DNA from: Cheiracanthium punctorium
Lineage: Eukaryota > Arthropoda > Arachnida > Araneae > Cheiracanthiidae
Length of the DNA: 64,000 bases
Assembly: GCA_038373885.1 (NCBI GenBank)
Contig: JAWZYV010016017.1
Span: 1-64,000 of the forward strand
Direction: 5' to 3'
This document shows, one piece after another, positions 1-10,969 of this stretch (positions are counted from its first letter, which is position 1; each line of letters begins with the position of its first letter). Under the pieces are notes generated by a model. It was given only the letters and a program-made list of their open reading frames with translations. It was not told the DNA's origin and searched no databases. Both the position numbers and the translations under genes were made by a program.

Positions 1-61
1 CTGATCCAATCTTCGGGTTTTGTCTGTTGATATTATGTCTTTTTTTACGAATAAGCCTTAT

Positions 62-121
62 TAGGGGCCGGATGCCTCATACGAAAAGCGAGCGTAGCGA
101 GTCTGGGGGCCTTGGCCCCTA
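62..121. repeat. GC-rich patch bounded by an 8-bp inverted repeat
   Basis: A short GC-rich island in AT-rich sequence begins with TAGGGGCC (62-69) and ends with its exact reverse complement GGCCCCTA (114-121). The interior has the internally repetitive string GCGAGCGTAGCGAG. It could be a tiny TIR element or the end of a larger transposon whose other end I do not see. No coding capacity. Confidence 0.3.
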
Positions 122-122
122 G

Positions 123-803
123 TCTTTTAAAAAATATATTATTGCTTTTTCTTTTTCTTTTGAATGTGACTCAACCTTCCTCTGTAAGCCTGGTGGCATA
201 CTTTGTAGCACACGAGATACTTTGTTTCTTTTATGGATCAAAAGAAAAGAAGAAAGGTCAAAATAAAAATATCTACATTTCTTCCATCTTTTTGTAAAAA
301 TGAGAATGCGCAATAAGATTCTACTTTTTTTCAAGTATTTCTTATATAAAAGATAAAAAACACATAGTTCTGTCTCTTGATGCAACAAGCACTTTTGTGA
401 TTGCTTTTATGGCTTCTACTTATTTAAATTGCGCTTTATCAAAATATTAAGTAAAGTTTTTAGGTTTCTCTTCTGCTGCGTTCTTTCAGAAGAAATATGT
501 AGGTTAAAAAATTCTCCTTTCAACGATTGTATAAATGCTTTCTTGGATTTCAGATATTTATTTTAGACGTATAAGTTCGTAGAAAATGCGAAATGCGTAG
601 CGATGCGAAAAATAAAATGGTGTACATCTACACGTGAAAGGGATGAAAAGAAGAACTTGGTGTGCATAAAATACGATGGTTTCAGTGTGGAACTTATACA
701 CATTTTTATAATATAATCAACAAACATATTTTATGATTATTTTAATTTACTTTTGATTATTCACTGGTATTTAATCTTATAAACAAGTAAAACTGAAGAC
801 TTT
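123..803. other. AT-rich DNA, nothing recognised
   Basis: Short overlapping frames on both strands have no recognisable motif. A small GC-richer spot near 597-612 repeats the dinucleotide-like pattern GCGTAGCGATGCG. I see no repeat boundary, RNA gene or splice-flanked exon. Confidence 0.4.
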
Positions 804-1277
804 TACAGTGAAACCCCGATATAATGTTACCCGCATTTAACGTTTCATCGGTTATAACATCATTTTCTTTGGGTCCAAAATATTTTCCTATACTTTTAAT
901 GTTATAAAATACCGTTAATAAAATTATATGTTCCGCATTTAACGTATTTTCGGAATATGATAGCTCGTATGATGGTCGGAATGCCAATGAGAAAACACAT
1001 ATAATTTTCTCAGCGATCCAAGCAGTGAAAATAGTGAAAGCGTTTCTTTCAGGAATTGAAATTCAACAACCGAAACAAAGCAACCGATTTTTTTCCTTTT
1101 TTTTGTCGAACTAACTTTTAAATTATCGTGCAACAACAAATTAAATACTTATAACAAATTACTATTTAATGCATTGTCAGCACTTTGTTTTTCTGTAACC
1201 TCGATTTGGAATTTTCCTGCATATAATCCTATTCTTTTTTGGTCCCTTTAATGAAGTTAAAACGGAGTTTCACTGTA
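804..1277. mobile_element. Non-autonomous pogo/Tigger-like DNA transposon (MITE)
   Basis: The element body is about 806-1275, flanked by TA on both sides (804-805 and 1276-1277), the duplication expected of Tc1/mariner/pogo elements. The left terminus reads CAGTGAAACCCCGATATAAT. The right terminus is an imperfect inverted copy (ACGGAGTTTCACTG). The start CAGTRAAACCCCGAT is typical of pogo/Tigger TIRs. Internal sequence repeats GTTATAA-type motifs and has no transposase. A related but diverged element lies at 21717-21897. Confidence 0.7.
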
Positions 1278-1617
1278 AATATATTACTTTTGTTTTATGC
1301 TTGCTGTCGAGTTAAGTACTATTTTAAGCTCAACAAAATTCCTAGTTTTCCTGCAAATATAAATAGCTAGATACCAAGTTTTGTCCAAAGCGTACTTATA
1401 TGTTATAAAGGAAATGTTAAAAATTATAATTCATTCAATTTGTTTGCACATGATTAGTTTTAGATGTCCATGCTTACATTTGATTCCATACGTTTAATAG
1501 AAAAAGACTCGATTTAAGTATAATACTGTTACGCTGGTTTCCTTTGGGAGTTTTATATTTCATAATGTCTTCTCGTATTACTTGGAAATAAATAACAGTA
1601 ATATCCTTTAACTGTGT
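1278..1617. other. AT-rich spacer, nothing recognised
   Basis: No open frame of note, no repeat boundary, no RNA motif seen. Confidence 0.4.
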
Positions 1618-2066
1618 AAAACCAACACCTCCTAGACATAGGAAGCTTAACAACTGTTACGTCACCAACCTTTCATGCCATCAGTAGATCTTCAAAAATG
1701 ACGTCATCAGAATCTTATTTTCATAAAGTTAAACTATTTACATTCTGGTGAATTTACTCACGCATAACAGCCCGCATTTTAATGATTTGAGATAGAAACT
1801 TTAATTTACGATAAAGGGTAAGTTTTTCCTGCAGCTAAAATGTAATGTAATAAGGAAATAAATCATAATGAATTGTTTTGTATCCCAAAGGATTTTAATT
1901 TTTATATTTAACTTAAGACATTTTCTAATATTTGTAGCATTCACCAGAAAGTTTAAATAGTTTTACTTTATGAAAATAAAACCGTGATGGCGTCATTACT
2001 TGAAGGCCTAGTGATGACGTCAAATATTCAGTTTTTAGGCTTTCTATATGTAGGAGGTGTTGGTAA
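1618..2066. mobile_element. Imperfect foldback (palindromic) element
   Basis: The two halves are inverted copies around a centre near 1842. Left CCAACACCTCCTA (1622-1634) pairs with right TAGGAGGTGTTGG (2051-2063). Further in, ATTCTGGTGAATTTA near 1743 pairs with ATTCACCAGAAAG near 1940, and TTATTTTCATAAAGT pairs with ACTTTATGAAAATAA. Both arms contain TGACGTCA-type (CRE-like) octamers. Arms are about 140 bp with several mismatches and small indels. No coding capacity, so it is a non-autonomous foldback or MITE of unknown superfamily. Confidence 0.6.
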
Positions 2067-3214
2067 AACTCAGAACTTGCTGTGGAGTAACAAACGTTAA
2101 CGCTACTACAGAGATAAACTAGAAATCATTATAGTTTATGCATTTACGCACATATATGCATAATATAAAATTGATGCCGGTACAAAAATTTTGTTTATAT
2201 TGTCTTATAAAAGAAGCTTTTTCTGGCTCTTGCTTAGTAAGAGACAGATGTCGAAAACAGACATTTCATTTGAAGCCAAGTAAAGTCATTTTATCAATAA
2301 TGCATAGAAATATGTGCAATCAGCAGTTTTTGCTGTTTCAACAACATATTTTTTTTTTCGGAATGACTTCAGTTTCTCAAATTCTACAAGTTCGATTTCA
2401 TTATTATTTTTTTTAAAGAGGAAACGACTTTTTAACCACGAACATTTTATCTGTGGAAATGAATAAAACCAGATAGTAGAAGTAAATGGTTCAAAAAGAA
2501 GTCTATTTAAAAGTTTATACTCGAGATTGGATCTGGAAAATTTTACAAACATAGGGTTTAACGATGCTGATCAAATGAAAAATTTCTTTCTGGTTTCTTG
2601 TTTTTTAATCACAGTGCGGCTAGTTTGTTAAATCCATTAAAAAATTTTTAGTGTTATTTCCAATTCAAATTAGTCTTTATAATTAAAGTGGTGCTTTTAA
2701 CATTTATTTAAAGTACTATTGAATTTGGTTTAAGAAAGCTTTTGGAATCAGAGATACATTTTTCAAACAGAATAATTAGTAAGATTGTTTTTAAAACACA
2801 ACATGATTTACAAAAGAGTTTTAATAGCAAAAAATCGCTATTGTTGCTTCTTACTGCAATTACCCATTCATTTTGTATGTATATTCGCAGTTTTTATAAT
2901 GAAGGTATTACCATCAATCGCACTTACAGTGTGTTAAAAAAATGCTGTTTTTGAATTTTGTGAAGCTTTGTATGGTGGTTTTGCAGGATATCAGTACCAG
3001 AATAAAAATGGCTTAAGCATTGTGTTGTTTGTATTTATTCATATATATATATATATATTTAATAGACGATTCATGAACGGTCGTCACATTATATTTAAGA
3101 GAGAACTTTTGTATAGGCATGACTTACACGTAAGAATACACCGGCGATACTTTATAAAGTTTCATTTATGTTACTAAATGGTATGTTTTCCCAACTGTCC
3201 GGCATCACACCGGA
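2067..3214. other. AT-rich DNA with a short (TA)n run
   Basis: Frames of up to 92 codons occur but they are low-complexity, Phe/Leu/Lys-rich and without motifs. A short (TA)n tract lies at about 3040-3060. Nothing else seen. Confidence 0.4.
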
Positions 3215-3329
3215 CAATTAAACTCTATTCCCATTAGAACATTGAAAGTGAAGCAGCACTGACTTGGCCTGTGTTTGGGAGAGTGAACTCCTCTCTCGAC
3301 CGAGTCAGCTGTGGACGGTGTACGCTAAT

Positions 3330-4017
3330 TAGGGATTGCAATCCGAAAAACCGGATACGGTAATCCGGCATCATTAGACGTCTATCGGATCCTTTAGCAG
3401 TTTACCGGATCCGGTAAACAAAGGAAATGGCTACATATGCAACTAAAAAAAGATATGACTGCATATGAAAACGAAGGAGTTCGAGGGCAATACTTGTTTT
3501 ATAATTTGTTGACAGTAAAACCGCTACATGTGTAGATGCTGAAAGGTCCTTTTTAGCCGCTGGCTATATTTGTAACTCTCAGTCGATTTGCAGATGACAC
3601 GATTAACTCGATTTGTATCCTACGATCTTTTTTAAAAAAACAAGCTTGATTTTTTATAATCGTTATAACCAAATTAATTATTCAAAGTGACTTTATTGAA
3701 AAATACTCGATATTGTGTGATAATTGTTCCATTCATTAAACATATATATCATAACTGTCATCATAATTATAAGACTTCGTAGCGTGACGAAATTACATAA
3801 TTATTGTAAACTCAATTGATTTAGATTTAGGTAATATAAGAAACTTACATAATGTGTTGTAAAATACAAGATAATTTTCATTGATGTCATGTGTGAGCTC
3901 TATAAGACTGAGCTTAAAATATTATTGCTAAATATTATATTTATAATTAAATATATTTTATAATTAAATATTATATTTATAATTAAATATAACTGTCGGG
4001 ACGGATTGCAATCTCTA
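3330..4017. mobile_element. Internally deleted hAT transposon
   Basis: Terminal inverted repeats are TAGGGATTGCAATCC (3330-3344) and GGATTGCAATCTCTA (4003-4017). They are flanked by an 8-bp duplication, ACGCTAAT (3322-3329) versus ACGCTGAT (4018-4025), one mismatch. The 8-bp target duplication and TAGRG-type ends mark hAT. At 688 bp it is far shorter than an autonomous hAT. It keeps a remnant of the transposase C-terminus (3526-3596). The right part is AT-rich with tandem ATTTATAATTAAATAT repeats near 3935-3990. Confidence 0.8.
3526..3596 (+). pseudogene. hAT transposase C-terminal dimerisation-domain remnant
   Basis: One frame reads TCVDAERSFLAAGYIC, matching the conserved C-terminal hAT dimerisation motif (typically TSVxSERxFSxAGxI). 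A stop codon follows shortly after. Upstream and downstream frames are broken. It lies inside the hAT element, so it is a decayed part of that element's own transposase, not a host gene. Confidence 0.65.
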
Positions 4018-4515
4018 ACGCTGATTGGAAGTGGTTCACGTAAAATTTGTTGTGTATCCAACGTACTCCACGTTCAAACGATACTTCTTGAGTTATCAAG
4101 CCAGGTACTAGGCCTCTCATCTCGAAATGTTTCAAAATTATTGGACCACTCATAAGGGGCAACGATGGTCTGACTACTAGGCGCCTCAATAATGAAATGA
4201 CCAACATCTTTGGCCCTCGGTTGGTCAAGCCTACAAGTAGGCCGATGATCCAGCCATTAGAAGGAAAAAAAAAAGGTTCACGTATTTGTCTTTAATTACT
4301 AAAGGGCGGCTTTCGTTTTGAATGTAACAAAGATACCTACTTTGATACAAATTGTACAAAATCTGAAAATTTTAAATTATAACTTTAACAGTAAAAATAC
4401 AAGAAGCTATTTACACAAGCTATACATTCTTTAAAATGACCTTTGTAAAATACACACTGAAACATACTGGTTTAGACTAGTTAAGCACAAATAAGATATA
4501 TATCAGAAACTCTCA

Positions 4516-6520
4516 TCTATATAAATAAAACAGAGTGTAAACTGTCCGTTTGTCTGTCTGTCTGTCTGTCTGTGTCTCGCGTAGCTCCTAAACGGGTGAT
4601 CGTAGACCTACCAAATTTTGTACGGAAATTCTCCAAGACGGGTCTCGACACACCTCGAAGCGATTTTTTCGAAATTCGAATTAGAAAATGTTTTATTTTA
4701 TGTTTTGTCCGATTTTTAGCAATTTTTCTTGCGTAATACATAATAACGCCAGTAATTGCACTCGCAAGAAAACGATATTTACAGCATCGTATAGAGGAGA
4801 AAATTTTCTTTTAAAAACTGTTCGTTCGGACTGTGTAACATAATTTGCAGATTTTTGGGAATTTTTCAAATCAAATTAAATTTGACGCTGACTTTCGTAA
4901 AATAATTTTAAAACTGCTGCATCTTGAATTCTATCTGTCATAACTTTTTTATATTTAGGCAAAAGACGGAGCACACAATTCGCCCACTTTTAAAAGAAGA
5001 ACTGAGGAAAAATATAAATTAGGAGAATTTTTACGAATTTTTAAGTGAAGAAGGATTTTCATTTCAATCGCAGCTGCTTAAATGCTTAAAAATTTCGGCA
5101 TATCTTGCGGTTTGGTTGTCTTGGAAACAGTAACAATGATTAAAATTGCCATCTGAAAAAAAATAAATAAAATTACTTTAAAATAACAGAGTTTTCACAT
5201 GTGAAATGACGTCACGAGTCATTTTGACGTCACGAGTTTAAAACCCCTTTCGAAACTCAATCAGAATAACGAACCCACAAGCAAAACATACACCACGCAT
5301 GAAATAATTCCATATTTTATTTTACGTTGCTAGAAAAATAATTGAATGCTGTTTTTTCACCAGTGAATCATCCAGCATTATTTTCAATTGAGATTTTAAA
5401 CGGGACACGTTTTCGAATCGCAAGAAATATTTTGCGCTGCTAAACAGGACCTGATTATACCAAAAAGGGACCCCGGGCATTGATGAATTTTGGGGCCTCC
5501 ATCTATGAAATTTGTTTTATTTTTCATAAAATATGTTTATAAAAAAGTATATTTCAGAACAACATTTGAAATTGGGGACCATTTCGAACCGGAGGCACTG
5601 GGCAAAGTCCCGAATTGCCAGTGAGATAATAGGGTCCTGGTGCTAAATAGGCCAATCTGACAATAATTAAGCATACAAATGTATGGAGAGCTGTTTTAGT
5701 GGCAATCATAAAGTGAAATGATTATCGTTTATACTAATGCGTAAATTGCAAAAGTCACCAAAGAATAAAAGACTACATTCGTAGCAAATATCTAAGCCGT
5801 TTCTTTAAATTAAGTATTAACGACTGGAAAACGAAAATATATTGTATTGGTATCAATAAAAGATAGTATAAGTAATAGTTAGTAGAAATCTAGGGCAATA
5901 ATTATCAAAGCACAATATAACGCATTAATAAATATTTCGTGAAACTAAGTGTTCTATTCCTCTTACAACAACCATCTTACTTCACAGCTAACTAAACATT
6001 AAGTAATTCTACGTCAGGTTAATATATTCCGCGGTAGTTCCAACAGAAAAGACTGTAACTGAACATTTTTTTCTTGGAGATTCTGTTTTGTCACAAGTAG
6101 TCATGATCACATTTTGGGAAAATGTTCTTTTCTTGCCTTGAGAAGAGCGGGTACACAACTATTTAACTATAAAATAAAACGGTTCGCCACATCATGTAGT
6201 ATCTAAGGTGGTATAACTTAAATCTAAAAAAGAGTATGATGTAGAAATGAGACATTTTGAAAGTTAGGAATTTTCGCTGCAAACCGTCACGCTTTTCTTT
6301 TTCTGATCGGGAATGACACCGACATAGTTTTTGTCATAATACTAACAATGGTCTCAGGTCAGTACTTATACTAACTTTACGAATAACGAATGAGAAACTT
6401 TACGCCAAGTGTCAAATCATTTTGCTTATTTTGAGATTCCAAATCACTGGAATCAATTCAAATTATATATGTAAGAAAAAGTTTCGTTCCCTACCGGGCG
6501 GAGAACGGGTACGCAGCTAG
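4516..6520 (+). mobile_element. Non-autonomous Helitron, subfamily beta, full length
   Basis: It starts TCTATATAAATAAAACAGAG after a host A (4515) and ends in CTAG (6517-6520) before a host T, the A|TC...CTAG|T signature of Helitrons. Near the 5' end are tandem GTCT repeats (4547-4573). Just before the 3' end a short stem TACC/GGTA with a GC-rich loop lies at 6493-6511, about 6 bp from CTAG. No target duplication and no TIRs, as expected. About 2.0 kb with no Rep/helicase coding sequence. Paired TGACGTCACGAG motifs lie near 5205-5235. Shorter relatives: 20174-20986 and 41691-42611 (both minus strand). A hAT MITE is inserted at 5445-5639. Confidence 0.75.
5445..5639 (-). mobile_element. hAT MITE, family M1 (in Helitron)
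   Basis: Ends are CAGGACCTGATTAT (left) and ATAATAGGGTCCTG (right, inverted). They are flanked by 8-bp CTGCTAAA (5437-5444) and GTGCTAAA (5640-5647), one mismatch. The 195-bp interior contains GGGCAAAGTCCCGAATTG and is homologous, in inverted orientation, to the element at 10440-10617. It therefore inserted into the Helitron after the Helitron landed. Confidence 0.75.
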
Positions 6521-7394
6521 TTTATAATAAAAATTTAAATTTTCATTTAAAAAGACATTAAGTATCAATCCACTTCAGCAAACTTTAAAGGAAAATATCG
6601 ATTTTTTCAATTAACCATAATTTTTGGAGTAAATTATATTTTAAAATTTCTTACCTTTTAACAACTAATGGTCCGTGAGCATAAAATCATGTAATTAATT
6701 GCATTCGTAACGAAAATGCATATTTATGAAAAATGCTGTTAAACAAAAATTAAATACATTTCGATACTGAATCATTATTTTTAAGCTTAAACATTGATTG
6801 TTGATAAAAAAAAATTAAATTAAAATAAACTGACAGGCAAACACTACTAATGTTGTGCAATCATTATTCTATTGACTTTAAAAGCATTTTCAGTTACCCT
6901 TCATTTGTCGTTCAGCTACATATTAATTACTTATTATAATCCTTTCCATGGCGCCATTTATCAGTTTTCAGTAACTAATATTGTATAATAAATAGCTTAG
7001 TTTAAAGAGGATTACTCCTTTCCTTTAGAAAATACATGCTGCTCTTGGCATTTTAATCTTTCTAATATTTGTTTTAGAATTCAATTTTTAATATTTTATT
7101 TACTTTATTTTAGAATATAATTTATTTTTTTATATTTTAGACACATTCATTATCTCTAAATTCGTGTAACAAGAATTTATATGAATCAAAATTGATAAGC
7201 GTGTTACTGAAACTCATCAACTGCTTTACTCTTGCATACTTTTAATTTTTAAAATTGAATAAAAAACAAAAACAAAAAATGCTTTCTAAGCATACAAATG
7301 TCCTCGTTTCTCGATTTTTGTAGAAGCTAAAGAACTATTTTACCACACAACGAGTCCGGTATCAATTCCCAGCAAGGACTTGTGTGTCATCCTT
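6521..7394. other. AT-rich DNA, nothing recognised
   Basis: Very AT-rich with A/T homopolymer runs. No motif, repeat boundary or credible frame seen. Confidence 0.4.
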
Positions 7395-7502
7395 CATAAG
7401 AGGTAACGTTGGCCCGCCAATTAAGTGCTTCCATAATAAAGTGGCCAATATTTTCGACCTTAGTATTAGCTAATGTCCATAAACGGTAAGTAATGGCCAT
7501 TA
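7395..7502 (+). repeat. Tail fragment of the 5S-like SINE family
   Basis: CATAAGAGGTAACGTTGGCC followed by CCATAATAAAGTGGCC and a TAATGGCCATTA ending parallels the 3' part of the copy at 4018-4255 (CATAAGGGGCAACGATGG, CAATAATGAAATGACC, CCAGCCATTA). The 5S-like head is absent, so this is an old 5'-truncated copy. Confidence 0.45.
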
Positions 7503-7626
7503 AAAAATCTATTTAAGAATTTTCTAAGGTTGTGAAAGCAAGTAATAAATTATCAGACTATTGACGTTTAGATTATCATATGAGGATACAGAGCAAACGA
7601 GTAGAAAAAAATTATCGAATAATAAT

Positions 7627-7846
7627 TTTGAGTCTCTTTTTATGCATCTACACTCAAGCGGAAAGTAACGTTTAATCTCAGTAAACATTCTCGCCTACGT
7701 ATGATGTATTTATAAAACGTAATTTTAATACTGAAACCTGAGTCTTTTGTTGTACTTCCACACCCAACTGGAAAGTAACGTTTAACTTCGGTAAATATTC
7801 TCTTCTATATATGATGAATTTATAAAAGGTTATTTCAACATCGAAA
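7627..7846. repeat. Two tandem ~110-bp repeat units
   Basis: Unit 1 (about 7627-7736) and unit 2 (7737-7846) share GAGTCT, then CACYCAASYGGAAAGTAACG, TTTAAYYTCRGTAAAYATTC and ATGATGWATTTATAAAA. Identity is roughly 80% by eye with a regular 110-bp period. No coding capacity. Confidence 0.6.
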
Positions 7847-9597
7847 ACATATCTGAAGCTTTGAAAATTCAATACTAACATTACTTGTCACTGATTGTTT
7901 ATAAGTTTATAGTTATTAAATAAAGAAAATAAAAAAAGTAAACAGTAAAACAATGCTCAGAGTTATATTGCATAAATAATGATAAATAATATATTTTACA
8001 TAAATATTTAAAAAGATATTTTTAAAAAACACCAAAGACTACACTAGTTCCATATATTTAAATATAACATTTTTCAATATTTCGCCTCTAGTCTCTATAT
8101 GCACCAATAAATTCTATATCTCAAAATTTATAAAGAAAATTTACATACTTTTTTGAATAAATATGTCTGAATGAATTCAAAAAAAAAAAAATTTGCTTCT
8201 AGCCGACTTCTAGCTTTTAAAATGCAATCGGCTCAGATTTCAAAATATTACTGAACATCAGTAGAAACTGAGACAATGGATCTGATGTTAGGTTATAATC
8301 GCGATGTCAACTTTCCATTTTCATAAAAAATACTGGTGTAAGTAATTCGTTAACTTCTTTTTGCAAATAAACGTAATTTTATATTTCAGATGAATAAAAA
8401 GTTTCGCTTACGCCAGTTGTTTACTAGAATACTGAATAACACGTGAATAAATTGGTTTTAAATTTATTCGAGCAATACTAGAAAATTATTGTCTCTGATA
8501 TAGTCTCTATATGCTTCCAATATACTGGGTTTTTCAGTAAATAAATCAGAATGTTGTAGCTTTCTCCACAAAACTTGAAACCACCACCGTCATACCATGG
8601 ACACATGAGATACCAATATACCTTTGTAATCTGCAAACTCTAACATCCGTTTGCAGTCTGTGCGATTCTGAATATACTTGTAAGGGCTGAATGAGAAATG
8701 TTATCTTCACATTTAAAATGACAGGCAATTAAACGAATTTCGGGTTTCATTTATAGACTACAGATAAAAGAGCATCTTCGCGCAAAAATTAGGTGTTACA
8801 TCTGCTTTGATTTAGCAGCTAGCTTATGTGAGAAGTTTAAAGATAATTACTCCATAATACTTACACATTCCACTTCAGTTTATATGTTCAGTTTATATGT
8901 CAGTTATGTTCAAGTTAAGTACAGTATACATAATTTTATGTGATCTTGTTTTACTTCAAAAACACAAACACTGAAAATAATTTCATTTCTTTCGTACTAA
9001 GAAATTACCCTTTCCTAAAACATTGGAATTGCAAACTTGAATGAAGATATTGGTGCTTTTTGATTAATTTACGACGTAAAACAAACAATGACGGAAGAAA
9101 TTGCAAATTGTTTTTTAATTCAAAGTATTGAACACGATTCAGCTTCAATATGCGATATGAACTGTGACGTAACATAATGCTGTACTATCATTTCTATTCT
9201 ACAACATAGGCTACTCTACTCACACCATGTCTTAGTCTAACATTCTAATTAAATAATAAATGGTTTAGAATTGCTACAGTTATACTAATGCATGTACAGG
9301 CTGTTTCAGAATGATGCAAACGCACTGAAAGCTAAATGGCATTGCGAGAGGTAAAGGCGTTACTACTTGTATAAACTAATATTGCAAACATCAGGTTCAT
9401 GTAGAATACATGAAATTACGTTTATACAAATTAGAAATTGTGGTAATAAATCAAAACTTGTAGGTAAAAATAGAAGTCAGTCTTTTTTTTTCAGCTTCAC
9501 TCTCAAAGGAAAGAAGCCGTTTTGAACCAAAATCTCAATCCTGTAAATGAAACGAAATCAGAACTATACATTTATCGATATATTTCCTTTTCAAGTA
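7847..9597. other. AT-rich DNA, nothing recognised
   Basis: Contains A-runs and a short repeated GTCTCTATATGC string (about 8092 and 8504). Near 8883-8911, TTCAGTTTATATG is tandemly repeated. No gene or element boundary seen. Confidence 0.4.
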
Positions 9598-9970
9598 CAC
9601 GGTAAAAAAAAAAAAAATTCGGAAACGTTACCCCAAAAAATGAGGCAGCACTTGTAGTTTAAGACGTTAGAAGACATTTGTAGTTAGAAACGTTTCCGAA
9701 CCATGCGGGTAAAGTATATAGAAACGTTTCTGCATATTTCGGAAAAATATTTACATATTTTCCTGCTTTTTAGGTAAGGTTTCTGGAAAAGCTGGGTAAC
9801 GTTTCTGTATATTTTGGTAAAATATTGAGTAACCTTTCCGTGTATTTCACAAAGGTTTCCGAATTAACGAGAACCTTTCTGAGTTTTTCAGAAAATAGTA
9901 ACATGCACTAGATGAAGCGTTTCGAGTACCTTACACTAGATGGCAGCACAAAACTATAACGAATGGAGCG

Positions 9971-10040
9971 GTCAGGACTAGCGACCAGAATCGAACCCTG
10001 GACGTACGCATTAGGAGGAGAGCACGCTACCTCAACGCTG
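9971..10040 (-). repeat. tRNA-like SINE head
   Basis: On the minus strand a box A-like GTAGCGTGCTC (10020-10030) is followed about 22 nt later by a box B-like GGTTCGATTCT (9987-9997). The order and spacing are those of a Pol III tRNA promoter. It does not fold into a full cloverleaf by eye, so I call it a SINE head rather than a tRNA gene. It lies inside the TIR element. Confidence 0.5.
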
Positions 10041-10176
10041 TAATTTTCTTGCCGTATTTTGCTTTAAAAGTAAACTGATTGCTGCAAAAGTAATTTGTGG
10101 TATGGCTTGCTTTGGAAACTTAATTTTTTTTTTGGCGTATTTTATAAATGGAGGGAAAATACTATAATTAATAACT

Positions 10177-10342
10177 ATAAATTAAAAATCTTAAATCTTT
10201 TTTTTCCACATAAATTATTTTCAGGAGATAATGTGCTGTTTTATTTAAGTATTCATGAATATAAATTAAAAATCTTAAATCTGTTTTTTCGCATAAATTA
10301 TTTTCAGGAGATAATGTGCTGTTTTATTTAAGAATTCATCCG
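10177..10342. repeat. Tandem duplication, 83-bp period
   Basis: Two nearly identical copies begin TATAAATTAAAAATCTTAAA at 10177 and 10260. Each contains TTTTCAGGAGATAATGTGCT and ends in TTTAAGWATTCATSM. Only a few differences separate them, so the duplication is recent relative to the host element. Confidence 0.8.
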
Positions 10343-10439
10343 TTTTATTTAAGTATTCATCCGGTGACGTCACCTGGTGACTGGTCACAAATAAACTTCA
10401 CAGTGACTACCCATCGGAGTTACATCACTCACAAGTTAC

Positions 10440-10617
10440 CAGATCCTTATTATCGCATGGGCAAATTGGGACTTTGCCCAGGGCCCCCAGTTTCAAATGT
10501 TGTTCTGAAATATTCTTTTATATGTCAAAATTTTATGAAAAAGAAAACAAATTTTATAGATGGGCACCCCCAAATTCATCAATGCCGGGGTCCCCTGTTG
10601 GTCATAATCGGGCCCTG
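10440..10617 (+). mobile_element. hAT MITE, family M1, with perfect 8-bp target duplication
   Basis: The element runs from CAGATCCTTATTAT to CATAATCGGGCCCTG. It is flanked by identical 8-bp CAAGTTAC (10432-10439 and 10618-10625). The interior is homologous to 5445-5639 in inverted orientation (GGGACTTTGCCCAG; ATTCATCAATGCC). 178 bp, non-coding. The perfect duplication makes this the clearest insertion in the first 20 kb. Confidence 0.85.
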
Positions 10618-10969
10618 CAAGTTACAATGTGACAGCCCTGTGACAATTGTGACCCTCTGTGACGTCACAGCGCCTCTTGTGACCATCTGCGCTATTAAGG
10701 AAGACGCGTTTACTCTTTTCCCCTTGTTTCTTGGCACTTGGCGCATGCGCGCGAAGTCCCAAATAAAGATTTCCTTTCCCCGTAAATATTTTACCCCGAA
10801 ATGTGGGTTATGTTTCCGAAATCTTGAGTTCGAGTAGAGCATCGGTAGGTTACGCTATACTTTTGGAAACCTTTCTGCTATAAGGATGTAACGTTTCTGA
10901 ATTTTTTTACTGCGTAGTTCTTTTACATTTCTAACTGCCAGGTCTGCCTACTCCAAGTTTCACCACTAG

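Larger units (their letters stand above)
3215..4255 (+). repeat. SINE-like repeat with 5S rRNA-like head, split by a hAT element
   Basis: First copy of a family also seen at 7395, 10970, 11683 and 35010. The left part (3215-3329) carries the head: after TTCCCATTAGAACA comes GAAAGTGAAGCAGCACTG, then TTGGCCTGTGTTTGGGAG. This resembles the box A / intermediate element / box C part of animal 5S rRNA genes (GAAGCTAAGCAGC, then TAGTACTTGGATGGGAGACC). The right part (4018-4255) continues the body with the motifs shared by the other copies (TTCAAACGATAC; CAGGTACTAG; TCTCATC; TAATGAAATGACC). A hAT element (3330-4017) splits the two halves and duplicates the 8-bp target ACGCTRAT. Confidence 0.6.
9598..10913. 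mobile_element. 1.3-kb non-autonomous TIR element with GAAACGTTTC-type subrepeats
   Basis: The left end CACGGTAAAAAAA and right end TTTTTTTACTGCG are imperfect inverted repeats, flanked by TA on both sides (9596-9597, 10914-10915). Just inside, TTCGGAAACGTTAC (left) mirrors GTAACGTTTCTGAA (right). The outer segments carry many variants of AACGTTTCYG / GGTTTCCG. The middle holds a tRNA-like SINE piece (9971-10040), a tandem duplication (10177-10342), GTGAC-rich sequence (10365-10430 and 10625-10690) and a hAT MITE (10440-10617). No transposase seen. Superfamily not determined; the TA duplication suggests Tc1/mariner/pogo-like. Confidence 0.6.

Noticed and set aside
10316..10837. 173-codon plus-strand open frame
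   Set aside because: It crosses a tandem duplication and a hAT MITE with a perfect target duplication, so the frame is a by-product of inserted repeats. No motif.
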